This document shows positions 1 to 8,133 of a stretch of DNA of 33,649 nt, piece after piece (position 1 is the stretch's first letter; each line of letters begins with the position of its first letter). The stretch is from an uncultured Bacteroidales bacterium (GTDB lineage Bacteria; Bacteroidota; Bacteroidia; Bacteroidales; UBA932). The translations under genes and the position numbers were made by a program. The notes under the pieces were generated by a model. The model searched no databases. It saw only the letters and a program-made list of their open reading frames with translations, and was not told where the DNA came from. The stretch covers positions 1 through 33,649 of the forward strand of contig ONOH01000022.1 of NCBI GenBank assembly GCA_900319405.1, read 5' to 3'.

Positions 1-356
1 CGGAAGCCGGCGATGAGTATGACCGGATGGTCAGGCCTTCAAGGGTGCGGCCTTTCTATACCTGGGGCCTTTCCTTGGCCGGTGTTGCTGCTGCCATTGC
101 TGCCGTGGTCTTGTTTACGGGCAAGCCTAAACAACCCGGTGTGCCGCCTACGCCTCAGAATGACTACACTGAGCTGATTCAGCAGATAGCTTTTTTATCC
201 AACTTCAACCCGGCGGAAGCCGAGAACCTGGAATTCAAGCCCGTTGGGGACGGGTTTGTGATGACCGCCCATTTCCCCGATGGGCAGACTGCCTCGTACA
301 TCCTCACACCGCTGGATGGGGGCAAATCCTTTAATCTCGTTGCATTGAACAAATAA
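1..356 (+). CDS. C-terminal part of a single-span membrane protein (5' end outside window)
   Basis: The reading frame is open from base 3 without a stop, so the gene begins before the window; an ATG at 27 is in frame but is probably internal. After a short basic stretch there is one hydrophobic segment rich in Ala/Val (about residues 15-32 counted from that ATG). About 75 residues follow that would lie outside the cytoplasm. This layout (short cytosolic part, one span, small outer domain, directly upstream of TonB-type genes) resembles anti-sigma or small accessory membrane proteins of Bacteroidetes, but no signature motif is visible and the role is not known. The next gene starts 11 nt later, so the two are probably co-transcribed. 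Confidence 0.65.
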   Translation, partial: EAGDEYDRMVRPSRVRPFYTWGLSLAGVAAAIAAVVLFTGKPKQPGVPPTPQNDYTELIQQIAFLSNFNPAEAENLEFKPVGDGFVMTAHFPDGQTASYILTPLDGGKSFNLVALNK

Positions 357-367
357 GAAGATAACCC

Positions 368-961
368 ATGAAAAAGATAATACTTCTTTCCATCTGCCTG
401 CTGATAGGAGCATGGACACTGCGTGCCCAGCAGACCATTTATATCATCGACAATGAGACCGTGGAGAATTTCGACGGTTCCCAGCTCAAGGACAGGACCA
501 TCCGGGACTATAAGATCACCACGAAGGGTTCTGGGCGCAATGCCATTACGGTTCATGCCATCACTACATCGTCATCAGTGTTTTCCGTCACGGGGTCATT
601 CACTCCCTTGAAACCTTTGACGCCCATTGATTCGTCGATTGTCATCAAGCCCACACACCGTAAGATTATCTATGTGATCGACGGTGTGCCTCATGAAGAT
701 GCTTCGGCCTTCAACTCCATTTCTCCTTTCGACATTGAAAACATTACCGTGGTCAAGGATGGCTCTCCGGAGCAGAAGAAATATGGCGAGAACGTAGTCG
801 TCATGAACATTACCACGAAAAAAGAGAAGACCGATTGGGCGGAGTTCCTGAAGGGGCTTCCCGGTGTGACGGTCGATGAGGACGGAAAGATTACCGTCAA
901 TGGCCGTGCGGTCACGACAATCATGATAAACGGACGAGCGTATTCGATAGATACGAAATAA
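368..961 (+). CDS. Secreted TonB plug-domain protein without a beta-barrel
   Basis: A 197-residue protein with a signal peptide ending near the Ala-Gln at residues 20-21. Residues about 98-152 read like the plug of SusC/TonB-dependent receptors: a 'YVIDGVPHED' core, then 'IENITVVKDGSPEQKKYGEN' and a terminal 'ITTKK'. Residues about 160-193 ('FLKGLPGVTVDEDGKITVNG', then 'IMINGRAY') match a second plug-like motif that also occurs in the receptor encoded just downstream. There is no barrel, so it cannot be a transporter by itself. Stand-alone plug proteins are known in Bacteroidales; their function is poorly defined. It lies in a probable operon with the genes on either side (11 nt and 26 nt gaps). 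The call as plug-like is firm; the role is open. Confidence 0.8.
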   Translation: MKKIILLSICLLIGAWTLRAQQTIYIIDNETVENFDGSQLKDRTIRDYKITTKGSGRNAITVHAITTSSSVFSVTGSFTPLKPLTPIDSSIVIKPTHRKIIYVIDGVPHEDASAFNSISPFDIENITVVKDGSPEQKKYGENVVVMNITTKKEKTDWAEFLKGLPGVTVDEDGKITVNGRAVTTIMINGRAYSIDTK

Positions 962-987
962 AATAATCCCCTTAAAATAAGACTGTT

Positions 988-3782
988 ATGATGATGAGAA
1001 GATTCTTGTCAGCCCTCACTATGTCCTTGTGCGTCGGATTTACAGCACATGCACAGGTGTACATTTTCAATGAAAACATGCTCAAAGAGCGTATGAGCGA
1101 AATCAAGACCACGGTTCTGGATTCACTGACCAATGAGCCTGTGTCGTATGCTTCGGTCTATGTCATTCCTGCCAAAGACACTACAATCACGAATTTCACC
1201 CTCACGGACGCCAATGGTGAAGCAAAGCTGGACGAAGTACCCTTCGGCAGCTATGCTTTCCACGTGGAGATGATGGGATACAAGCCGGTTGTGCTGGAGC
1301 GCTTCTTCCGGGAGGAGAAGGTGGATCTGGGTACCATCCGGCTGCAGGTGGACGAGCAGTTCCTGCAGGCTGCGGTGGTCACCGATGTTGGCAATCCTAT
1401 CGTCATCAAAAAGGATACTGTTGAATTCAACGCTTCTTCCTTCCGGGTTGGAGCCAATGCGATGCTGAAAGATCTGCTCCAGCGGATGCCGGGTATGGAA
1501 ATCACAGATGATGGTACGGTGAAGTTCAATGGAGAGGAAATCGACAAACTCACCGTGGGCGGACGCACCTTCTTCTTCGGAGACCAGAGTACGGCCTTGA
1601 ACAACTTGCCGGCAGCGGTGGTGGACAAGATTCGTGTCATCGACCGGGAGTCAGAGGCCACCCGAGCTTCCGGTATCCAGGACGGAAGCCGGGAGAAGGT
1701 GCTGGATGTGGCGCTGAAGAAGGAGTATGAGAAAGGCTGGTTCGGCAACATGGGAGTCAAAGGTGGGACTACAATCAGCGGTCAGGACGGTAACAACCCT
1801 CTCCAGGATAACCGTGGACTGCTTTGGGGCGGAAATGCGCTTGTGTCGGCTTATACGGAGAAGGATCAATTGACGGTCATTGCCAATGGGCAGAATGTCG
1901 ATGATTCAAATGTTGTGATGATTATCGTTGACGACGAAGGAGAACGTTCATCCTTGGACCAGGGACTCTCAACGGCTGCCCAAGCGGGCGTGAATTACAA
2001 CACGTCCCGGGATAAAAGATGTGGAGACCACGGTCAGTGCAAATTACAAATACACGGACACGGATTCCGGTTCCCAGACGGAAAGGACAACCTTCCAGGA
2101 TGACGGCAACCTTAATTCATCAACGGCAAACAGCGGCAAGCAGTTTGCGAATGCGCTCAATACCAATGTGGAATTCAAGAAGGAGAAAGGGAAGGTCTGG
2201 TTCCATTTCACCCCCTCCTTCCGCTTTAACAAGATTGATGAGACTGGGACAGGGTCCTCTGAGACTTATAGGACTGGAACATTCGTGAACAGTTCGGATA
2301 ATACTTCCCATAGACTGTCCTCGAGCAATAATACCAGGCTTAAAGCCGATGTTACTTTCCGAGAATTGGGAGGAAAGACGAACAGGAACCTGCGCTTTGA
2401 TTTCAATGGTAATTATGGTGGTACAGGCGAAGAAAGCGATGAATCTTCTGTCCTGAAAACAGCAGGAGGCTTGAACTCTTACGCCATGCGTTATCTGTCG
2501 GACAGCAAGTCATATGGTTTTGGCGGATCTGCCCAATATACGGAACCCATCGGCGAGAAATGGACGCTTTCTGCCAAGGCCGAACTGAACTGGGCCAAGT
2601 ATAATAGCAACCGCGATGCGTTTGATGCGAACGGCAGAAACGATTACTACAGTTCCGTGAGCAACAACCATTACCTGATTCAACTATATGACGTGACTGC
2701 ACAATATAAGTTTGGGGAGGGCAGTTGGTTTACGTTCGGCGGCCGGGTATCGGGTATCATGAACGAAACATACTCAAAGAGTTTCGGCATAGAGGAATAT
2801 ACCGGAAAGGGCCAATGGGATTGGTTTGTCACGCCAAACATACGATTCCAATACAGCAAGGGCAACGACCGATTTTCGCTCTATGCCTCCGGATATGGCC
2901 AACGCCCCAATTCATCCCGGATGCTGCCCGTGCTGAACATCAGTGATCCTTCCCGACTGAGTCTTGGCAACGTGTTCCTGAAGCCGTATACGACGACGAA
3001 TTTCGGCGGCAACTGGAAAAGGGACAATAAGGAGCGTTTTTCCACGCTGATGGTCTATGTGGACGGTCGTCTGAATACATCGCCCATCAGTTTTGCCCGC
3101 TGGTATGATACTGACGGCATCCTGTATTCCATCCCGGTCAATGCGCAGAAGCCGAGTGTGACGGCCAGCTTGACTGCTAATTATACCACTCCGCTGGATG
3201 CGAAGAAGAATTGGACGCTCACTTTGAATGGCGTCATGGCGTACACATCTTCTGTCAGCTACCAGGCCAAAACGGCGTTGCCCGGTTTGGACAAAGACAA
3301 CTTCGATTATTCAGCTTTTATGGACGATTTCTGGGGTAATGCGGACGGAGACCGCTTCTATGGCGGGCTCAGCGGCTTCGGAGAGAGCAGGACTCGTTCC
3401 TTCAATCCCTATGCTGGATTCACCTTGAAGTACAATCAGGACCATTATTTCATCAGCCTGGACCAAGCATGAGTTTGAGTTCAATACCGACATCAGTTAT
3501 GTTTTCTACAAGGGGTATGCAGCCGGATACGGAGATCCTGAATGGAGATGGTATGCCTCAGTTTCAAAGAATATCGGCGCGTTCAACCTGAGTGTCAAGG
3601 TTTACGACATCCTGAACCAGACGCGGAGACTGACGCACACGGTTACTGCCAACTATGAGGAGGACAGCTACCGCCTGTGTATGGGCCGATACATTCTTTT
3701 CGGGGTGAAGTGGAACTTCGGCAAGATGAATGCTGTCCACAGTGCAAGGGCGCAGCAGGCAGCGTGGAATATGCTGTTCTGA
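988..3782 (+). pseudogene. TonB-type outer-membrane beta-barrel receptor, broken by two frame disruptions
   Basis: Three consecutive reading frames together give one receptor. Frame 1 (988-2103) has a signal peptide (cleavage near 'AHAQ', about residue 23), a carboxypeptidase-regulatory-like beta-sandwich (residues about 40-105) and a plug-like region with 'MPGMEITDDG' and 'KIRVIDRES'. The correct frame is lost at the A4 run 2014-2017: removing one A restores 'NTSRDKDVETTVSANYKY'. Frame 2 continues the barrel to a stop at 3470-3472. From 3459 a third frame resumes with 'WTKHEFEFNTDISY' and ends in a typical barrel C-terminus ('YDILNQ', 'GRYILFGVKWNFGKM') at 3780-3782. Compared with the family, barrel strands seem to be missing at the second break, so a small deletion is likely there. 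The first break could be a sequencing error; two independent breaks make decay more likely. Confidence 0.82.
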
Positions 3783-3824
3783 TAGGAGCTTTCATTAGCG
3801 CGGTTAAACATAAATATTGACAAG

Positions 3825-3864
3825 AACTGCCGTCATCTTGGATTCAAGTGACGGCAGTTTGTTT
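3825..3864. terminator. Strong bidirectional hairpin terminator
   Basis: Perfect 11-bp arms AACTGCCGTCA (3825-3835) and TGACGGCAGTT (3849-3859), extended inward by CTTG/CAAG after one unpaired base. A T-rich tail follows on the plus side (TTTGTTT). It sits between the receptor pseudogene (+) and the mobilization operon (-), which converge here, so it can end both transcripts. Confidence 0.8.
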
Positions 3865-3875
3865 ATAGGTAATCT

Positions 3876-4274
3876 TCATCTGCTCAGAAGCAACATTATA
3901 AACATTGCAATGACGGTTACGATGAAGAGAATGCCCATAGCGTTGAACAGTTTATCACTCTTGACCAACTTTTCTTTCAGCTTTTTGTTCTCATCCAGGA
4001 TGCCGGTATGCACTTCAGAGAGCAATTGGTGCTCCTTTTCGACTAGCGCCCGCGGACTGGTTGTATCAAGCGTGAACAACCGGCTATGTAGCATATCGCA
4101 TTCCCGTTTTATGGTATCGGCTGTCGTCTGCACGGAATCAATTTGCTTTGACAGAACCTGCTGGTTGGATTTCACTGTTTTAAACTCCTTGAGAATAGCC
4201 TCCAACATAGGGCCATAGGTTCCAATGACGATTTCCTTGAATTCGGCATCGGGGATATTTGTGTCTTTTGACAT
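3876..4274 (-). CDS. Coiled-coil, tail-anchored membrane protein of the mobilization operon
   Basis: A 132-residue protein, not recognised by family. About residues 25-108 are charged and heptad-like with few prolines or glycines, suggesting a long coiled coil. Residues about 111-130 form one hydrophobic span ('AMGILFIVTVIAMFIMLLL') ending in Ser-Arg, so it is probably tail-anchored with the coiled coil in the cytoplasm. It is the third gene of the mob operon, 21 nt after the relaxase. That placement suggests a role in mobilization, for example docking the relaxosome at the membrane, but this is inference only. Confidence 0.7.
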   Translation of the reverse strand: MSKDTNIPDAEFKEIVIGTYGPMLEAILKEFKTVKSNQQVLSKQIDSVQTTADTIKRECDMLHSRLFTLDTTSPRALVEKEHQLLSEVHTGILDENKKLKEKLVKSDKLFNAMGILFIVTVIAMFIMLLLSR

Positions 4275-4295
4275 GATAGTTTGATTTAAGAGTAT

Positions 4296-5264
4296 TTATC
4301 TGTGGTGACCGCGTTTGGCCTGGTTCATAATTTTGTCATCCTCGTAGTGGCGTGACCTTTCCGTAGGAATAATGCTGATAATGAAATCGGCAATCTGTTC
4401 TCCGGTACTGGGTTCATTGCTTTCCTCCCTGACATCTTTCCCCATGATATTTGCCTCGGCTTCCCGTTCCTGGAATCCCCGGTTGCCGTCCATCTCCTTC
4501 TGGATATTGCCGATGGAAAGGCTGCGGTCCAGCTCTGAGCCCTTGAAGTGATGCTCCATACCGGCGGCATCCGTTACGGAAAAACTGATACCGTTGGGCT
4601 TTCCTGTGTTAGGGTTCGTCTTGATATGTGTAGTGATGCCATATTTGGCAGTTTCCTGGGGCAACTGGGCCAGGCTGCCGACTCTCTTTACACATTGGTG
4701 GACAATCTTTGCGGTTTCATAGCGCAGTTTCTCCGTGGGGTCGTTGGGGATAGATTTGGACTGGACCTTGCTCTTCCCCCAGGTAAGGCCTTCGCGCTGG
4801 GTGATGTCTTTGCAGATATCCCGGCTGCGGGCGAAGTTATTGCTGTCGCCGATGAGTTTTCCATCGTTGCCCACCCGGTTGTAAATGATGTGGACGTGCT
4901 GATGTGGCTTTTCGCTGTGCCGGACAATGGTGTACTGGGTGTTTGTGATTCCCATACGCTCCATATACTCCTGGGCGATTCTCACCATATAGGCGTCGGT
5001 CAGTTTGGGCGTGTCCTTCGGGTCAAAGGAGAGCATGATGCGCCCTACCGGTTTTTTAACGCCTAGATTTAGCGCTTGGGCCTGCGCCCGGAACGCCCGG
5101 CCGATATCGTTGGCGTTTGCGGTAAGATTGCCATTTTTGTCAACCTTCAGCGGCACTCCTTTCGAGTCCAGAAGACGCGCGTCTTTGCCGTTCTTTTTCC
5201 CCTGATCCAGGTCATATTTGGCGCAGCCTCCGAAGCCGGCGCCTTTTCCAAGTTTTGCTATCAT
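4296..5264 (-). CDS. Relaxase / mobilization nuclease (Bacteroides MobB/MbpB type)
   Basis: A 322-residue protein with the N-terminal form 'MIAKLGKGAGFGGCAKYDL' typical of Bacteroides relaxases of the relaxase/mobilization nuclease family. The three-histidine metal site is visible as 'HQHVHIIYNRV' (about residues 121-131), preceded by 'TQYTIVRHSEKP', another family-typical stretch. The enzyme would nick one strand at oriT and stay covalently bound through a tyrosine; Tyr17 is a candidate, not proven. The C-terminal third is hydrophilic and less conserved. The start overlaps the stop of the upstream ribbon-helix-helix gene by 4 nt (ATGA), so the two are translationally coupled. The length fits a relaxase of a small mobilizable element that relies on conjugation machinery supplied in trans. 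Confidence 0.92.
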   Translation of the reverse strand: MIAKLGKGAGFGGCAKYDLDQGKKNGKDARLLDSKGVPLKVDKNGNLTANANDIGRAFRAQAQALNLGVKKPVGRIMLSFDPKDTPKLTDAYMVRIAQEYMERMGITNTQYTIVRHSEKPHQHVHIIYNRVGNDGKLIGDSNNFARSRDICKDITQREGLTWGKSKVQSKSIPNDPTEKLRYETAKIVHQCVKRVGSLAQLPQETAKYGITTHIKTNPNTGKPNGISFSVTDAAGMEHHFKGSELDRSLSIGNIQKEMDGNRGFQEREAEANIMGKDVREESNEPSTGEQIADFIISIIPTERSRHYEDDKIMNQAKRGHHR

Positions 5265-5623
5265 TTCTTTGTGATTTGAGTTAGGAAGTAGTCATAGATT
5301 GCGTTGATGGCGACGATAGCCTTGGTGAATTCCACCTTGGCATTGACGTCTTTGTTAAGCCGGCCCTGAGTGAAGAGCAAGGCCAGGAGCTGGCCCACCT
5401 TGTACATCTGCCGGATGAGGTAAGATTCTTCAGCCGTTAAGGCGGTCTTGATGACGCCGCTGAAAATGGCCCGCCGGAGGTAATCGGACTTTTTGAGTCC
5501 GGTCTTCCGAATCCGGTTCTGGAGCACCTGCCTGTCCACTTCGTCGATGGCCATTGACACGCGGTATTTCTTGGCTTTACGGGGCTCCGCCTTGGGACGC
5601 CCGCCTTTGTTTTTCTTTTTCAT
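5261..5623 (-). CDS. MobC/MbpA-like mobilization accessory protein (ribbon-helix-helix)
   Basis: A 120-residue basic protein. The first 20 residues are rich in Lys/Arg/Pro with 'GGRPKAEPRKAKKYRV', followed by a ribbon-helix-helix pattern (about residues 21-55, containing 'LKKSDYLRRAIF'), as in relaxosome accessory proteins that bind oriT. The rest is helical. It is the first gene of the mob operon, its stop overlaps the relaxase start by 4 nt, and the hairpin-rich candidate oriT lies about 55 nt upstream. Known members of this family help the relaxase bind and nick oriT; that role is inferred from similarity of layout and sequence pattern. Confidence 0.88.
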   Translation of the reverse strand: MKKKNKGGRPKAEPRKAKKYRVSMAIDEVDRQVLQNRIRKTGLKKSDYLRRAIFSGVIKTALTAEESYLIRQMYKVGQLLALLFTQGRLNKDVNAKVEFTKAIVAINAIYDYFLTQITKK

Positions 5624-5677
5624 CTTAGCGATGGCTTGTGTGTTGGATAATCAGTCTGCGACCATCGGGAGCAGGCT

Positions 5678-5731
5678 GCGAGTGGGTTTCGGTTTACCGA
5701 AACATAAACTCGCTACCTTCTTTCGAAGGTA
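5678..5731. other. Candidate origin of transfer (two adjacent hairpins)
   Basis: The 134-bp gap between the mob operon and the replication-initiator-like gene contains two compact inverted repeats. The first has an 8-bp perfect core, GTTTCGGT (5686-5693) / ACCGAAAC (5696-5703), bracketed by GCGAGT (5678-5683) / ACTCGC (5708-5713). The second is TACCTTC (5714-5720) / GAAGGTA (5725-5731). Inverted repeats directly upstream of relaxase accessory genes are the usual site of oriT. No nick-site consensus can be assigned by eye. An alternative is a regulatory site of the mob operon. Confidence 0.55.
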
Positions 5732-5757
5732 TGCCCCCGCCTGCCGCCTCTGCCGGT

Positions 5758-6693
5758 TCATCGAAGTTCCAGGCCCTTGCCGTCGGCCTGCATTTGCACC
5801 AGCGTTTCCTGCAGCACCTGGCGCTTGGCTTTCCTTCGCGCTTTGTCCGTTTCCTGCGCGGCGATTTCGTCCAGGCGCGGTTGCTCCGGGTGGATGACCC
5901 CTTCTTCGAGCAGGTGGTCGAAAACGGCGGCGATGGTGATGTCGGTACTGCCGATGATTCGGCCGTTCTTCATCACGTCTTCGAAAATCTGGCGTGCCGA
6001 GCAGTCTAGCGCTTCCTTGTTTCTCCTGGCCGTTTCTTCTGGTGAAAGAGGAGGAGGTGTGGGTGTGGGATGGTTCAGAACGAATGTTTTTGGCCTTTCT
6101 TTTCTTACCTTCGTGACAATTCTGACGGATGATTCGTCATAAATTGCTTTGCCCCAAAGGTTATTCAGTGCTTCTTGAACTAAGGCCGTTGCCTCATCAA
6201 GTTCGTAGGCAGACAGTTCTTCCAACTCTTTCTCAATCTGGGCATCATTCTTCTTCATCCATTTCGGCGTAGCCGTCAATTTTTCCCATATCTTCAAAAA
6301 CGGCTCGTGGGCCAGCAACTTCTCGATTTTAATATTCTTTATTTTAGAACTTATAGATTCTATACTTCTTAATTGCTGCGAATCCTCCGTCTCTGGATTA
6401 TCCGCAAACGGCTTTTCCGTAAAGGAGTATCCGTTCTTGGTAAAGCGGCCGTTGGCTTCGCGGGAAGACTCTTTGACAGCATAACCTTTTTCGATAAGCT
6501 CTTTTAGGGCCGATTGAATGGATTCGCGTCCTTCTTTTAGGAAGGGCTGAAGGCCGGAGAGGGAGAAGTCCCAGTCGTCCGGGAAACCCAGAATCAGCGT
6601 CAGCAATCCTTTTGCCTTGAGGGAAAGTTCCGGGTTAGTAATCACGTCCCGCGAGATTCGGTTAAACGGACCGTCGTTCAGATACTTTTTCAT
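5758..6693 (-). CDS. Winged-helix replication-initiator-like protein of the mobile element
   Basis: A 311-residue protein. Residues about 1-95 form a winged-helix-like domain: 'FNRISRDVITNPELSLKAKG' then 'LLTLILGFPDDWDFSLSGL', with 'ESIQSALKELIEKGYAV' as probable recognition helix and wing. This matches the N-terminal helix-turn-helix domain found in phage O-like and plasmid replication proteins and in similar proteins of Bacteroidales mobile elements. The middle (about 135-200) is helical and acidic, followed by a Pro-rich linker ('PTPTPPPLSPEE') and a charged helical tail. It overlaps the upstream HTH gene by 4 nt and is probably cotranscribed with it. A replication or element-control role is inferred; no polymerase or primase motif is visible. 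Confidence 0.75.
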   Translation of the reverse strand: MKKYLNDGPFNRISRDVITNPELSLKAKGLLTLILGFPDDWDFSLSGLQPFLKEGRESIQSALKELIEKGYAVKESSREANGRFTKNGYSFTEKPFADNPETEDSQQLRSIESISSKIKNIKIEKLLAHEPFLKIWEKLTATPKWMKKNDAQIEKELEELSAYELDEATALVQEALNNLWGKAIYDESSVRIVTKVRKERPKTFVLNHPTPTPPPLSPEETARRNKEALDCSARQIFEDVMKNGRIIGSTDITIAAVFDHLLEEGVIHPEQPRLDEIAAQETDKARRKAKRQVLQETLVQMQADGKGLELR

Positions 6694-7025
6694 ACGCGGT
6701 CCTCCCTGGTTATGAGAAACTTGTGCAAGTCAGACTCTCGATACAGGACCTTGCGCCCGGCCTTTACAGGCTTCAGATAGTTGTTTTTACTCCACAGCCA
6801 GAGGGTGGTGTCGCAGACGCCCAGCAGTTCCATCACCTCTTTCTTGGTGAGGAGCGTGTCGGTTATGCCTTCTTTGGATGTGTTTTGTTTTTCTTCCTCC
6901 TCACGTAACATGTGAAGGAGTGCCAACATTTCTTCCCCGGTAATCTGAACGGTGATTCGGGGTGAGTCGCTGCTTTGCAGCAGTCGTAACAAATCGTTTT
7001 GCATTTTACAAACGGTATTGTCCAT
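6690..7025 (-). CDS. Excisionase-like helix-turn-helix DNA-binding protein
   Basis: The C-terminal half has the MerR/excisionase-type winged helix: 'LLTKKEVMELLGVCDTTLW' then 'LKPVKAGRKVLYRESDLHKF', the pattern of HTH_17 proteins such as Xis factors. The N-terminal half is helical and acidic ('MLALLHMLREEEEKQ'). The frame is open up to a TTG at 7061, but the first ATG is at 7025 (111 residues) and a second is at 7004; I chose 7025. Such proteins control excision or transcription in Bacteroidales mobile elements. It is coupled to the following replication-initiator-like gene by a 4-nt overlap. Whether it acts as an excision factor cannot be told without the integrase, which is not in the window. 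Confidence 0.8.
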   Translation of the reverse strand: MDNTVCKMQNDLLRLLQSSDSPRITVQITGEEMLALLHMLREEEEKQNTSKEGITDTLLTKKEVMELLGVCDTTLWLWSKNNYLKPVKAGRKVLYRESDLHKFLITREDRV

Positions 7026-7069
7026 TGGTCTTTTTCCCGGCTTTGCGTCCGGCCAATGCAAAACGAAAA

Positions 7070-7094
7070 GCCACCACCCGACCTGGGTGATGGC
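7070..7094 (-). terminator. Hairpin with T-rich tail upstream of the HTH gene (terminator or attenuator)
   Basis: On the minus strand the arms GCCATCACCC (7085-7094) and GGGTGGTGGC (7070-7079) pair completely if one G-U is allowed, with a 5-nt loop, and TTTTCGTTTT follows. It lies downstream of the unknown 7181-7975 gene and upstream of the HTH gene. It can end the former transcript or attenuate entry into the latter. A -7-like TATTTTTG sits just upstream at 7097-7104 (minus) without a clear -33 box. Confidence 0.6.
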
Positions 7095-7180
7095 TGCAAA
7101 AATATAGGTGGATTTTCCGGATGGCCCGTAATCTACGCTTCCGGTTCGGAAATACGGTTTTGATACGGAAATGGGCCGAA

Positions 7181-7975
7181 TTAAGGCTTACAGAGGCGTT
7201 TTTCGATGTCGTTAAACTCTTCCCAGTAGTATTCCCGGGGAGAATCTTTCAGGTAATCCATCACGGTTGAATAGGCCTTAAAAGTATATTGCCTTTTCCA
7301 TTGTGTGTTGGAAAATGCCTGGACGATATCTTTGTTCGAATAACCGAACTTGAAGTAGCAGTGATGCTGAAGGACGGCGATGATAACCGCCATTTCTTTC
7401 CCGGTAGGGGCTTTTCGATCAAAAAGCGATTCGATTCTGTCTTTCAGATCCCGCGGAGCTTTGCCCGAGAACATCTGATCCAATGGCAGAAGGAATTCTT
7501 TATTCGGGTCTTCGATATATTCTTCTGTGTCCTGGGCTGGCAATTCTTCGTGTGAAACCGGTTCTGGATTGACGGGGAGTTGATTCCATTCTCCCAACAT
7601 CTTTTGCCAGTCTTCAAACCGGAACGGCTCATCCTTAAAGTACGCATGTATGAATGCCTCATTGCCCAGCATTTCACGCATTCGCTGCCGGCGGTTATTC
7701 TCCAGGCCGACATCAAATGAGGGCCGCTTAGGATTCTCGTAGTCAGCAAGCCTGGAGGCGTTTGCCTGTTGAACGAATCTGTCGTATCTTTGTTTCCCGG
7801 AAAGGACCTGCTGGCGGAACTGACGGTGAAGGAAGAATGCAAGTGAGTAGTCGTTGTCGGCAAAGGCTTTGTAAAAGTCTGTCCACGATGGGAACAGCTG
7901 CTTCCTTAGAAAGAAAGCAACAGCCACACCGGTAATGGCGACTAGCGCCAACAGTATGACATTCAACGTACTCAT
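7181..7975 (-). CDS. Unrecognised membrane-anchored protein, likely element cargo
   Basis: A 264-residue protein I do not recognise. Residues about 5-23 form one hydrophobic N-terminal span ('VILLALVAITGVAVAFFL') followed by 'RKQ', so the rest is probably cytoplasmic. The remainder is hydrophilic and rich in aromatic residues (Phe, Tyr, Trp). It falls into a helical part (about 30-115), an acidic linker (about 140-160, with 'EELPAQDTEEYIEDPNKEF') and a helical C-terminal domain (about 165-262). It has its own promoter with an unusually short leader and is the gene nearest the tRNA end of the element. A host-interaction or cargo role is only a guess. Confidence 0.7.
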   Translation of the reverse strand: MSTLNVILLALVAITGVAVAFFLRKQLFPSWTDFYKAFADNDYSLAFFLHRQFRQQVLSGKQRYDRFVQQANASRLADYENPKRPSFDVGLENNRRQRMREMLGNEAFIHAYFKDEPFRFEDWQKMLGEWNQLPVNPEPVSHEELPAQDTEEYIEDPNKEFLLPLDQMFSGKAPRDLKDRIESLFDRKAPTGKEMAVIIAVLQHHCYFKFGYSNKDIVQAFSNTQWKRQYTFKAYSTVMDYLKDSPREYYWEEFNDIEKRLCKP

Positions 7976-7982
7976 ACGCCTG

Positions 7983-8014
7983 CAAATTTAGACAAGCTTT
8001 TCCGTCCATCCAAA
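7983..8014 (-). promoter_or_regulatory. Bacteroidetes-type promoter with near-zero leader
   Basis: On the minus strand TTTG (8011-8014), 20 nt, TAAATTTG (7983-7990) matches the -33/-7 consensus with ideal spacing. Transcription would begin about 4 nt before the ATG at 7975. Confidence 0.7.
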
Positions 8015-8098
8015 TAATTGCCTGAAAGTGAGAAGAGGTGTTCTGAAACCACACTATAGTATTTGGTGGGGCGCGGGTGGGGTAAGAGATAATAGCGA

Positions 8099-8133
8099 CC
8101 GCGTACAAGATTGATTATCAATCTAATACGCGG
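8099..8133. repeat. 35-bp near-palindrome beside the tRNA 3' end
   Basis: CCGCGTA (8099-8105) and GATTGAT (8109-8115) mirror ATCAATC (8117-8123) and TACGCGG (8127-8133) around a central T at 8116. In all, 15 of 17 positions pair. It lies 8 bp downstream of the tRNA-Leu 3' end with no T-run on the tRNA transcript side. It may be an integrase or excisionase binding site at the element end, or a tRNA transcription terminator. Confidence 0.6.

Noticed and set aside
2021-3472. Barrel fragment as an independent gene
   Set aside because: It starts with GTG in mid-barrel, has no signal peptide, and continues the upstream frame when one A is removed.
8099-8133. dif site for XerCD
   Set aside because: The palindrome does not resemble the XerC/XerD half-site pattern, and the position beside a tRNA suits an element end better.
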